From Hsuehochloa calcarea (taxonomy: Eukaryota > Streptophyta > Magnoliopsida > Poales > Poaceae): a stretch of 64,000 nucleotides of DNA. How positions within the stretch are numbered: the first letter of the stretch is position 1; each line of letters opens with the position of its first letter. This document shows positions 45,901 through 57,300 of the stretch, piece by piece. Position numbers and translations under genes: made by a program. Under the pieces are notes generated by a model. The model was not told the origin of the DNA and did no database searches. It saw only the letters and a program-made list of their open reading frames with translations. The stretch lies in the NCBI GenBank assembly GCA_036346395.1, contig CM070596.1, positions 25,148,177-25,212,176 on the forward strand, written 5' to 3'.

Positions 45901-48287
45901 GTATTCCGTTTGGCTAAAGAGAATGCCCCGGCTATCATATTCATTGATGAGGTTGATGCTATAGCCACTGCTCGTTTTGATGCTCAGACTGGTGCTGACC
46001 GAGAAGTTCAGCGTATTCTTATGGAGCTACTCAATCAGGTAAGCTACAAGGTCATTGTCAAATTTTTTGGAACTTGAGTAGTTTGCCACTTCTAATATAG
46101 AAAACCATGAAACACTTAAAAGGGGAACCTGCATTTAGATGGAGAAATCGAAAAAAAATACTTTGCGACTTAAACTCAAATTTGTAAAGCTCAGCTGTCT
46201 TCCTTGTAATTTGTAAGTTTTTCTATGCTCTTAGAATTAATATAGGTAGGCATTTGAGCTCTGGAAAATGAAAATTTTGAAATCTGGAAAGAACTGTTTC
46301 TTAAAAAGTCTATCTTCAAGAAATTGTGGATAATACTACATGCCCATCGGTATTTCTCATTGTGATTGTTATATGTAATGCAGATGGATGGATTTGATCA
46401 AACAGTGAATGTGAAGGTTATAATGGCGACCAACCGGGCAGATACTCTAGACCCTGCTCTGTTGCGTCCAGGTAGATTGGACAGGAAAATTGAGTTCCCT
46501 CTGCCTGACCGGAGGCAGAAGAGGCTTGTTTTCCAAGTAAGTTCTTGTTTTGTAAAAACTTGTATAGTATGCCTTTACGAGATATTACTGACTGATAGTT
46601 CTTCTTTGGTAGGACTTTTGTAGTATCACATATTGCGTAATAATTTGAATGTAGATCATATTGATGGTCTGGTATTTCATTTTTGTTCCTTTACTTGTAG
46701 TCATTATCTGTGGAGTTGTAAGCTGCTCCTAAAATTTACTCTTTGAATGGAGCTTAACCAGACACATCCTCTTTTGGTTGCACAGATCATACTGTGTATT
46801 GCAGTTGTTTGGGATAAATTGACATAGGATTGGTCCATCAGATCACGCCAACACCTATCTAACAAGTCATATGCACAATCGTCGAACAGGGTATTCCTCT
46901 GTTAGAGACGACCATAGCTCATCATATCTTCTTACACATAAAGTAAACAATTGATATAGGGTTAATATCTTATGATATGGAATGCCTATGATTTGCAAAC
47001 AAGTTACTGTTGTATCCTTAAGCTTATGAATAACATGTTTTTACTAACTTTCTGTTTCCAATCCATCTGTCACTTGGGAGTGTTACTGATGAATTCTTTG
47101 TTGATATATCCTTTCTGAGATTGTATTTTTTGTTCGCATGTGGTAATTGACTACCTCTTCTCTTCAGGTCTGTACTGCTAAAATGAACTTGAGTGACGAG
47201 GTTGATTTGGAAGATTATGTTTCCAGACCGGATAAAATCAGTGCTGCTGATGTAATCATCTGCTCATTATGACCTCAGTCTTATCATAATCACGTGTACT
47301 ACTGGAGCACTGTTGCAATGGATCGCTAGTTTCATGTTCCCTCTAACCTGTGATCCATTGCTTACGCTATTGTTGCTGGGTAGTCTAAATGTCTAATAAA
47401 CTTGAGCACATGGTTCAACACTTGTGGCCCAGTAGGCACTAAGGATGAACCATGCACACAGCGAACATGTGCTCATGGGGAATGGACAAATTACATCCAG
47501 TGCTGATGCTACTTGTTAGTTACCTTGGTAACAAAGCATGCAATTTCATGACACATGTCTGGTGGTTAAATAGCTTGTGTTGAACTCCTGCCCTAAATAT
47601 GACAGAACATCACAGTTAATCCCTTAATTGTTTCAAATTGAAATATCATTGTGTTTCAGAAAGATTTCCTGACATACTGATTTCCCCCTACTGAGAGCAA
47701 GTCAGACATGGCTTATTGAGCTGGTTTCATTTAAGTTATTTATTATCTTCAGTAACAACAGCAACGGATTCATCTTATTACCGTGCTGGGTTTTATACGG
47801 CCCCTGCTTTAAATTTAACATTAATAACTAAGTCTAAAGAGATTATTAGCTCTAAATAACCTTACAAATCTTAGTTGTTTTTATTAAACTCTAGTAATCA
47901 TTAAGTTCTGTAGTTCAATTCACAATCTAACTGCAATTTTGTACATCTCTTTTCATCTGTATGATATGGCGCAAAAAGTTCTGCTGGTGGCCACACTTAA
48001 ATACCTTTTGCTCAGCCTTTGACTCTTCAATATAATAGTATAAGCATAAAGAAATATTGCTTTCCTCCTTTTCTTGTGCAGTAATAGATATATGATATTT
48101 TTACTCCTTTTCTGCATCTTTTTTTATATTCACCGCGTCATTTGCTTTTCAGATAGCTGCTATCTGTCAAGAAGCAGGCATGCATGCTGTCCGCAAAAAC
48201 CGGTATGTTATCCTTCCCAAGGACTTTGAGAAGGGTTACCGAACCAACGTGAAGAAGCCTGAGACAGACTTTGACTTCTACAAATGA
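42987..48287 (+). CDS. RPT3: 26S proteasome regulatory subunit 6B (RPT3), AAA-ATPase
   Basis: One of six ATPases of the 19S base that unfold ubiquitylated proteins and feed them to the 20S core. Exons: 42987-43484, 44603-44833, 45880-46038, 46384-46536, 47168-47251, 48153-48287. All introns are GT-AG between whole codons, and the joined frame is 1260 nt, 419 aa. An Ala/Pro-rich N-terminus is followed by a coiled coil (about 43-85), an OB-like region, Walker A G-P-P-G-T-G-K-T at 207-214, Walker B I-I-F-I-D-E at 262-267, sensor 1 A-T-N at 311-313 and arginine fingers R324 and R327. The C-terminal F-Y-K is the HbYX motif that docks into the 20S ring. Closeness to animal PSMC4 separates it from other RPT subunits. 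The start is the first ATG after a telo-box leader. A MITE sits in intron 2. The gene appears intact. Confidence 0.97.
45175..45460 (+). mobile_element. hAT-like MITE in RPT3 intron 2
   Basis: It is flanked by the perfect 8-bp duplication TTCTCAAG (45167-45174 and 45461-45468). The ends are CAGAGAAAAC and, reversed, CATGGAAAAT, fitting the CA-ending short inverted repeats of hAT elements. Inside are paired GGTAACCGCCGGTTACCGG and GGTAACCACCGGTTAC blocks and an AT-rich centre. No coding capacity. Confidence 0.85.
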
Positions 48288-49438
48288 GGCTACACTAGTG
48301 TTAAACTGAATGCTTGTTTCCTACGGGCGATACAATTAGGCATTAGAGATGAATTTATGGATAGTCGCCCCTGTGACATCATGCCCTCGCCTATTTCATC
48401 AGATTCAGTTATTTCAATTCGTGCTTTGTACTTGCTGGAACATAGAAGGGTTTGCACGGTCAATCTTACCAGTGTTGTGAAACTAGAATGGCTTCTCTAC
48501 TGAATTTCTGCTATTGGATTTCACTTGACCATTATGGGGTCTCACTGGTGATTGTGATGATTAGTTAAAGGTAAATTGAGATAGAATTTTCTTACAGGCT
48601 GCTCTGGTGCTCTTACTAGAATAGCCGCTTGTCAGGATGTGCCCATTCATGCGGGACGATCTCAAATTCCATGAAACTACACATTTGAATTTCAGTTAGT
48701 AAAAAGTTCACTTTATTCTTCTGAAGTGTCATTTAACCCCGTGTACTTAAGTTTGTGTCGCATAATCCCTTGATGTTCGGTGTGGTACAAACTGTCAAGT
48801 GGTTAAGAGATCCAAATTAAAGTCGGTGGTTAAACGGACAAACTGGTATCGTTCACGGAGTTAAGTGGACTTTTCCTTTTGGTTAACTGCAGATTGTTTT
48901 GTAGAGTATACTTTTCCGTTCTACAGCACGTCTGAAGACGTAATGAAAGCTGAGAGTACTCCCTTCGTTCATTTTTTATGAGACTTGGTTTGACTTGTGA
49001 TCTTTAAATTTGAACTTTAACTGTTAATTTCTTTCACAGTACCTTGTTCATACCAATAAAATCATAATCATAAGAAAGTGTTTTAAAATATGAATCTAAT
49101 GGTACCACTTTTGTTAGACCAATTGTTGGTCATCTCCAAATACGTGAGCACGGACTTATCTGTTAGCGTGACTGCGTGAGATGACATGTTGAACCCACTT
49201 GTCATTGTTTCTGTTAGTGTGGGAAACCACTTGCAGATGTTCCATTGTTTCGCAAAATTACGCATTTTTACCCTCGTTAGAATTTTGAGCTATAACATGT
49301 CAACACAACTACATGTTTACACTGTCCATTTCAACACCATTCCTTTATGACCCTTCCATCTCCCCTGCCCTTCTTGCTTTCAAGCCCAATGGCAAGTAGA
49401 GGTGGGAGTTGGGCCGTGCAGACATGGGCACGGCGGGG
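48288..49438. other. RPT3 3' UTR and downstream DNA
   Basis: The first several hundred bases are the likely 3' UTR; no clear poly(A) signal was fixed. At 48957 TACTCCCTTCGTTC resembles one end of a Stowaway element with its TA target, but no matching far end is visible, so it is truncated. No gene is recognised. Confidence 0.45.
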
Positions 49439-50401
49439 CACGTCAAGCTCTTTGGGCTGTGTTGTTATTGAGTGCGAGCAGAGCAGCCAAGCGAGGGCTA
49501 TGCGACACGGCACACGACCGTTGTAGCTCGGCGTAGAGGAGGTGGTGTGTGGGCCGGGGACACCTCGGGCAAGGCAGCACGACGCGGAGGACGACCTGGC
49601 GACGCGTGGGCCAGGGGTGACTCAGGCGAGGTGGCGGCGGCCACGCCTTGGGAGCTAAAGCCTGATGAGGACATCAACTCTAAGGATGCAACAACTACCT
49701 CGATCCGCTGCACTGCATTCTCTACTTCAACCACATCTTCTCAGATAGGATTGTCGACTACTGCACTATCATATTCCCAATTGGACCGAGCTACTTCTAC
49801 TCCTACGAGCCGAGCTACGACTACATGCTATGATGTTGTGTCTACATGCTATGGTGTTGCGTTACCAATTGTTGGTCCATGGGCTTTGTAATGAATGAGC
49901 TGATTTGGCTCATATGGCTTATATGGCTGGCCACCTAGGGTTTTTAGTACTGTTCATATGATACTGTTCACACTTGAGCAGATGCATGATCGCCCTCCTT
50001 ACTCCCATACATAGTGGCCACCGCCCCTCTAGTTTACTTAGGTTTTGTTGATTGAAGTTTAGTTTTGTTACTTTATTATTTGTCCTCTTGTTCGTTGAGA
50101 TCAACAACCACATTATCTTCGGAACCCCACTTATCAATACAATTTTAATTCATATTTGCAATACATTAGATTGTGTTTTACCTTGTTCTTGCGTGCTTCT
50201 TGATGTATCGGAATTGATCTTCATGATCAGTCAACCGAGTATTTGTGCACAGTTGATAACGACTTATCGAGCAGTTCAACGATTGCGTGGTTTCGGCCCT
50301 TGCGAGTTTGCAGCTAAGATCGTGAGAGTTGAGCGACTTCTACCGAATTTACCTTCTCATCGAAAGATCGGGCCAGATCAAAACCTCTGTGGTTCATCAA
50401 G
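49439..50401 (+). repeat. LTR-like end leading to a primer-binding site
   Basis: About 50050-50400 shares its layout with about 52640-52968: GTTGAGATCAAC/GTTGATTAGATCAACC, TTCATATTTGCAAT, TTGTTCTTGCGTG-TTCTT and GATAACGA-T-TCGAG words in order, ending in CA before a TGGTATCA site. These are the 3' ends of two related LTRs. The open frame at 49472-49891 is low-complexity without a domain. Confidence 0.55.
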
Positions 50402-50413
50402 TGGTATCAGGGC
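50402..50413 (+). other. Primer-binding site (initiator Met-tRNA type)
   Basis: TGGTATCAGGGC follows the LTR-like end; the canonical site starts TGGTATCAGAGC. It marks the internal side of a degraded retroelement whose coding part is not recognisable here. Confidence 0.65.
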
Positions 50414-52395
50414 TACAAGTTGCTCGGTGAGAAACCAGTACCCATAGTTGTATATTTGTTTTTGCATCCTAGAGTCCAGAAAAATGCCGAAAAAATTCAC
50501 CCTCCCTAGCTTTACAATTTCGTGATATGTGTTTGAACCAACCATATAACTGTATGTACTATCTACTGATCCAGAAAATGATACAAATTAACACAGTAGA
50601 TCCCCAAGTTACAAATTTGGGGTCTCACACGGTGAACCTCAGCCCATGCCTTTGGTGTCATCGAGCTCGTCTCATCACATTCTACGTAGCGCTCACCTTG
50701 CCGCCCTTGGAAGACCTTCGCATCGCCATCGCTACTAAAGCACGAGCCACTTCGCTACCTCTACCCTTGTCATCGGTCGCTGCGGTCATCGCCAACACAA
50801 AAAGATCACATCATCATTTTCGCTGCCGCCTCTTTGTCCATATCTGAGCCTTCTCCATCGTAGCCATGCCGATCACCGCCGTCGTTGCCGCTCCAGACTT
50901 TGGTAGAGCTCGTTGCCGCAACCGTCATGACCCGCCACCTGCCACCTCAGCCGCACTACTGGTGTGTTGTACACATCAGCCGTACAAGTGGCACAAGACA
51001 AAAACAAACTCTAGATCCAAACTCCAGTCACTAATGTGTGGTCCCCACACGTCAATCCCTAGCTTTGGTACACCCGATCCACCGTAGACCCGTCCAAAGC
51101 CGTGGACTTGGTCCATAGACCAAGGCTCACCTATCAGCATCTATTATTGTTTTCCGAATTTCTTTTATTTCCAATAAAATAAATAAATTTTGTAGGACCC
51201 ACCTATTAGCAGTAGCTTTCTCTCTCCTTTGTTAATTTCCAAATTTTCCCCTCTGTTCAAACTTCAGAAAGCTCGTTCTCCTTCGTACAAGCTCCAATTG
51301 ACCCGTTATTTTTCCTAAATTCCTAAATAATTGAGCTCTTTCTCCCTCTACTATTTTTTATTTGATTTGGAGTTCATTTGAGCCTTTGTTTTGTATTTAT
51401 TTTTGTTTCACGATTTCTCTCTCGATAGATGTTGATCCTCGAGGAGCGAACGAAGGATTTGAAGAGCAAGATTCGGCAGTAGCAACGTACAAGCAAGACA
51501 AGTCTTAACCCTTGATCATATTGAACGTATGTTTGCAAAAGTACTTTATGTTTCATATCAAGTTGCATGCTACTTTTATATCAACTTTATTTACCGGGAG
51601 TAGATAAATACCTTATTGTTATTATGCCACCTTGATTACTGTATGCCATGTATCCATTGTCACCCTAGATTGTGTCATTAGTAGTTGGACAAACTGTAGT
51701 GCCAACATGGGTTGACGTAGCTATGCTTACCCATGGTTAGTTGTCCGGTGGGCTCGTATTCACATTATCAATTATGTTAACTTGACTTAATGAGATATGG
51801 AATCATGCGGATAGCCACTGTTGTAAAATTTGTGTGCCATGACGGGGTATACCATTGGTCTTGGTTAAACATAAATGATTTTCTACTCGGGCGAGTGACC
51901 GTGAAGTGAAGGGGTGTGGTAAGCACATTTGGATGAGGTTGTACAACATCCTAAATTTTGGCCTTTTCAAAAATTTATTTCAATTTAATTAATTCAAAGT
52001 GTTGATCATCTTTTGGAGTTGATGAGGACATGACTCCTATGGATACAATCATATTTCTATGCTTGATATTCCAATTACAAGAGCCCGTACGCTTCACTTA
52101 AATTATCAGGTAAGCTCGTTTTTAGGAGTGTATTTATATTATATGAACTATATGATACCACCTAATGATGAAAATATATATTTGTGCAGCATCACATCAC
52201 TTTTTTGTCCAAGCTAAGCAAGAGTTCGAGCTGGACACGTTTTAGAATCCAATTCGGCCTCCGGAGACAACACTGACATCAAACGTGCATAACCTTCACA
52301 TACAAACTCCGTTTGAGCTCTACGAGTACTTGATAGAAATCTTATATCGTCCTCTTTCCAACGGATATGGCTTCACCTTCAAATTCCTTATGTGA
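50414..52395. repeat. Degraded retroelement internal DNA and LTR-like pieces
   Basis: No coding domain is recognised. At 51690-51920 words such as CATGGTTAGTTGTCCGGTGGGCTCG and GAGATATGGAATCATGCGG are typical of grass LTRs. At about 51945 GTACAACATCCTAAATTTTGG resembles another TGTAACATCC-type LTR start. The GC-rich part at 50640-51000 has low-complexity frames only. Confidence 0.45.
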
Positions 52396-52981
52396 GCACC
52401 GAATCACCAAAAGAAGGTACCTCATCACCTGTTTGGGCCAAATTGGGCCTTGTAATGCTTGGGCCCAAAAGAAGGTGCTACCCTAGGCGGCTCGTACTGT
52501 TTATGAGGTACTATTTATGTATGAACACTACTATGAATAGTCTCACCTCCTATTTCTTAGCTATGTGCAGCTCCCCCTCCCCTATTTAAGGAGGTCGCGC
52601 CCCTTTAGTTTCCTTGAATTTTATTTAGTTAAAAGTTAGCATCGTTACAATTTCGTGTATTGGTTTGTGTTGATTAGATCAACCATAATACCGTTTCAAA
52701 ATCCTAACTTTATCAAATATTTCAATCATATTTGCAATTTCAAATTGCTTATTATGTTGTTCTTACGTGTTCTTCAATTGCATGTAGGAATAGATCTTCG
52801 TAGTGCAGTCGTAGTGCTTCTAGTAAGGTCGATAACGATCTCGAGTTGGTTCGATGATTGCCGGGCATATTGGCCATGCACGATTGGTAGCCGAATCGTT
52901 ATAGTCGTCTCCACCCAAATCGAGTTACCATTCTCACCGAAAGACCGGGACACCTATTTTCGCATCAGGTGGTATCAAAGC
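52396..52981 (+). repeat. LTR-like 3' end with primer-binding site
   Basis: This is the second copy of the LTR type seen at 49439-50401, ending CGCATCAGG directly before TGGTATCAAAGC (52970-52981), one mismatch from the canonical initiator Met-tRNA site. Its 5' boundary is uncertain. Confidence 0.6.
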
Positions 52982-53254
52982 TTTCGTTCATCGATGAGAT
53001 TTTTCCTTTACCTACAGTCCACAGAAAAAATTAGGGTTAGTTCACCCCTGCCCGAGTCCCTTTGTGCTTTGCAATTTTTCTTTCCGGTAATTTTTGCTTG
53101 TTGAATTATTAGTTACATAGTCGTGTCTAGTTGCTGATTTCTAGTTCTAGTTTTTGTCTAGTTTATCATTGTCTAGTTTGCATCTTGATCTTCGTATTCC
53201 TTTGCGTAGCTTTATCATTGTGTCCGACTTCGCGCCAAACAATCTCCTGCCGCT

Positions 53255-53655
53255 CACTGTTGTGGCAACCAAAACCGCTTGCCATCACTGCCGCGACAAC
53301 CACAATATCTGCCGCTGCTGCCACTCCCTGCCGCGGCAAACACCACCTCATATCTCAGCAATGAAAACATCCTGTCATCGCTGCCGTGGCAAACAAAAGC
53401 TCTTGCCATCATTGTCGCGGCAAACACAATCTCTGCCATGACTACCCTCTCGCCAATCCCTCTGCGGCGCCGCCACTAGGCTGCCATGATGCGCATCTTG
53501 TCACCATTGCTACTCCTGCGCGGCACCAAAAACAGATTGTCACCGCTGCCTTTCGCCGCCGTGGCACGCATCTTGCCGCCGCTGCCATTTCCCTACCGCA
53601 ATACCAAAAACATCCTGTCGTTGCTGCCACGGCACGCATCTTGCTCTGCCGCTGA
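53255..53655 (+). repeat. Imperfect GC-rich tandem repeats (CTGCCGCGGCA type)
   Basis: Words of the form C(T/A)TGCC(A/G)-CA(T/C)TG(C/T)CGCGGCAAACA recur about every 35-55 bp. One frame reads C-H-H-C-R-(D/G)-(N/K)-H repeatedly. It lies in the internal region of the retroelement starting at 52970 and has no recognised domain. Confidence 0.6.
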
Positions 53656-53790
53656 GGTAGGAACTATGTAAAGCCCTGCCGAGGAGGTAGGAACTATGTA
53701 AGGCCTTGCCGCATCTTACGAATTGAACTGATTCGTGAGTTTCAAGTTTTTTTTTCCGACCCTGCCGAGGAGGTAGGAACTATGTAAGGC
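53652..53790 (+). repeat. GAGGTAGGAACTATGTAA repeats, three copies
   Basis: GAGGTAGGAACTATGTAA occurs at about 53654, 53685 and 53769. The first two are adjacent with a 31-bp period; the third stands about 84 bp further on. Each is preceded or followed by CCTGCCG/CTTGCCG. It is about 0.5 kb upstream of the zinc-finger gene start. Confidence 0.75.
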
Positions 53791-54308
53791 AAAAAAACCG
53801 GTGCGCACTGGCTAGTCGCATCCAAAGTTAAAAACAATGGCAGCAATATTTGTAAGACTCGCATAGCACCAACTTTTGCACCCGGCGCTGGCCATTTTTT
53901 GCGCCGAAACCGAAAGGGCGAGGAGTGAGGACGAGAGGTGGAGGAAAAATTTGGACCGAAGCGGCGATAGTGAGACGTCACGCGAGGAAGATTTCAAAAT
54001 TTGGATTTTGGGGGCAATTAACTGGCGGCATCCGCTACAGGCTTTCCCCTTTGCTGGACGCGCGGCGCCATGATCTGTCCCTTCCTCCTTGCTTCCAAAG
54101 TTGTCACATTAAACACCTTCCTTCCGTCGTGAGGTACCCCCAAAACGGAAGAAATCGCAGTAGAAGCCTTCCACACCCAGGCAATTAAGCATATACACGT
54201 ATCCGTTGAGCCATTGGAAGCATTTCATTTCATTTTACATCTCAGAGTCCCGAGCGAGTTGCGAGTTCTTTTCCCCTTCCTCGAGCGGCGTCTTCATTGG
54301 AAACCGCG
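53791..54308 (+). promoter_or_regulatory. Upstream region of the zinc-finger/DDT gene
   Basis: About 0.5 kb between the retroelement repeats and the ATG at 54309. No TATA box is evident close to the start. The last 70 bp, rich in TTCC and CTCGAG, is the likely 5' UTR. Assignment is by position only. Confidence 0.4.
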
Positions 54309-57300
54309 ATGGCCGGTTCGCCAGAGAGGAATGGCGCCGACGGGGAGGAGAGCGTCGCCGTGCCGCAGCTGCAGGAGGTCAAGGCGGCGAAGCCCAAGAA
54401 GCGCAACCCGTCCCCCGGAGTCCGTGCTGTTGGCTGCCGGATCTATGATCCGGAGAACGGGAAGACCTGCCACCAGGTACCTACCGTCGCCCATCTCCTC
54501 CTGCCTTTCGCTTCTGCGGTCTCCTTTCTGGTGGTTGGATTTGATTCTTTTTTGTTTTTTTGTTCATCTCCCAGTGCCGTCAAAAAACGAGAGATTTCGT
54601 GGCTGCTTGCAGGCAGCTCAAGAAGAAGGGGCCGTGCCCAATCAGGTACTGCCACAAGTGCCTGCTTAACAGGTAAATAATTTCTTTTGTCTTTCTTCTC
54701 AGCGGGTGTGATTTCTTTCTTAGTTTTAGGCAATCGTCATCTCCGTGGTGGAGCAAGCTGTTCATCTGATAGCGTCTTGGTCTGGTCTGTTTTTTATGGT
54801 TTGTTTAGGTACGGCGAGATTGCTGAGGAGGTGGCGCAGAAGGAGGAGGCCTGGACCTGCCCCAAGTGCAGGGGCATCTGCAACTGCAGCTTCTGCAGGT
54901 GAGCCTTGCGAAGCTGATGAGGAAGGTGTTCATGGTCATGGGGGATTATGGATTTTCGTTGTTAGATTTGATGACCTGGTTTTGTTTCGCAGAAAGAAGA
55001 ATGGAGAGATGCCGACGGGAATACTGGCCCATGCTGCCAAGGCGTCGGGGTGCTCCTCCGTCCATGAATTGCTAAACAAAGGGTCAGACGTGGTGGCTGC
55101 TGCGCAGATGATGAGATCAACTCCTCTGAAGGTGAATGGTACTGAGAAGGTACTAGTTTTGCTTTGCAACTCCTTGTAGTATCATGCAATTGTTCATTCT
55201 GGTTGATATATTTTGCTGACCCCTTTGTTATGTACAAGCAGGGCAACCCAAAGAGGGCCCTAGGGAGAGAGGATGCTGCCGATGAATTGTCAGCTGAAGG
55301 GGATGAGAATATAGGCATTGATCTCAACGCAATTTCTTCTGTTCCTATCAACAAGAGGCTGAAGGGCAACTGCAGGGTAAATAACAGTCCTGCTGATGCA
55401 AAGTGCCCTGTTAAACATCTGCTGAGGATGAGAGCCCTGATGCTCTCGAGAATAAAATTGTGCTACCCAGGGGTACTCCAGTCACTAACGTTGCAGGTGC
55501 AGGGCTGGAGGCTGAAGATGTTGGGCCTGCAATTCAGTTTTATGAGTTCTGCTGCACATTTGCTGAGGTAGTTAAGGAAAAGAAAGAATAAGGTTTATTT
55601 TATAGTATGATAGTGCATGCATGCCTTGTTATAATAACATCTTGCTAGCATCCGCAAGACAGTAAAAGGTCAGATTTGTATCTGAATGCCTGACAATTTG
55701 ACCAGTGCTAGCACTTTGATAAATTCATTTTCTTGGTAAGCATAATCAGTGTTAATATTAGAGTTTGCTAAAAGTAGGGAGTGCCGACTAGGCAAGGTGA
55801 GAAATGTGAGGCGATGTGTTGATGTTGACAGATCAATGGAGGTGCCGTGGGCGATGAGGGATTCAAACTATTGAGGGTAAGGAGCATGGATAAAAACCCG
55901 GCCGGTTACGCGGTAACGGTCTTACGTTGGGTCGGGGCGGAAAACCCGGCCGGTTTTTCCCGGTTTAACAAATTCAAATTATAGGTTTCGAATTTTGACT
56001 GATTTTTAGGCAAATTCAAACGAATTTCATTCGGTTTTTTTTTCCGGTAACCGGCCGGTTACCGTTTCCGGCCAGTCATCGGTAAACTGGCCGGTTCTAG
56101 GTTTTTTTATCCCTGGTAAGGAGTATTTGGATTGGCGAGTGGAGACAGAGGTGGTGAGGTGATAGAGCAAGATGCGAGTCTTAAATTCAACCTATATCCC
56201 TACCAAACATCATGGAGTAATCATGGGTGTGAGAAGGTATAGATGTAGAATAGGCGGGCTGGTGCAGCAACTGGAAATCATGCCACATTGCATCTATGCA
56301 TCGACTCTTCACCTCTGAGTCTGGTTTGCAGTAGCTAGTCATGGTTAGTTGTATTGCCGAAGATTGTTGTTGAGCTTGTGGATTTTATTGTTGGCGAGGT
56401 CTAGAATCTCAGTCCTGTTCTTGTTAGTTCTGTTTTGTTAACGCAAAAAAGAACATCAGCTTGAGGGACATATGCTATATGATTTCTCAATGTGTGATCT
56501 AGTGAGAGTTTTATTTGCATAGTACTGATCATCTCGGACAAAGCTTTATTAGGACAAGAGGGGTATTTCTCTTCATGCTTTGATATTCCTGATCTTGGTC
56601 TAGGATCAATCGGATTTAAGGCATCTACTTATCAGGGTGTGGAGTGTTGTGTCTTAGGTGTAGGCTGTTAGTCTGTTACCAGAGATGAACACTTCTATTA
56701 GCACTTGTTGCCAGAAGTGAGCGTTTGACATGTTTTAACATGGATACCATAAGTCCATATAAGGAGATTTAGCCAATGAACCAGAACCATAAAAGCACAG
56801 TGCAAATGCTAGTAGTCTAGTAAAGGTTGAGTGGACATGCTGTCAGGGTAGTGTACTTGCATCCACACAAACATCCAACCTGGATGCAACTCACACACGT
56901 CTAGGAATAGGAAATGCCTGATAATTGACAACTCAAAAACATATCAAACTTTTATCTGCATGTGGTCAGACACGATCTAAACAGTTTGGGACGCAGCCGT
57001 TTGGGGACATTGTATTTAAGGCTGCTGACAGAATATAATGTGTTGAATCCATACTTCTGTTTTGTTCTTCACTTGTGTATGGTAAAGAGTGCACTATTAA
57101 TATTGAATTTAAAAAATATGTACATGGCTTTTTATTTATCGATATGTATATCTATGTCTCTGTTGGTATTTTTGTTTTAGTCTATTCTCTGTGTGTCGGT
57201 TCAACCTTGCAAGTAGTTTTTCATTAAACTGTAGATGGAGCAATTTATATAGTACATTATAGATATCTGTATTTTGTGGTTAATTGAAAATCGATAAATG

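Noticed and set aside
49683..49832. A Tyr/Phe-rich alternative frame that looked like a gene fragment
   Set aside because: No start codon, a stop just upstream, no splice context and no recognised family; probably chance.
53154..53655. Cys/His-rich frame resembling a zinc-finger array
   Set aside because: The C-H-H-C-R pattern comes from an imperfect GC-rich tandem repeat; there is no finger spacing or conserved hydrophobic residue.
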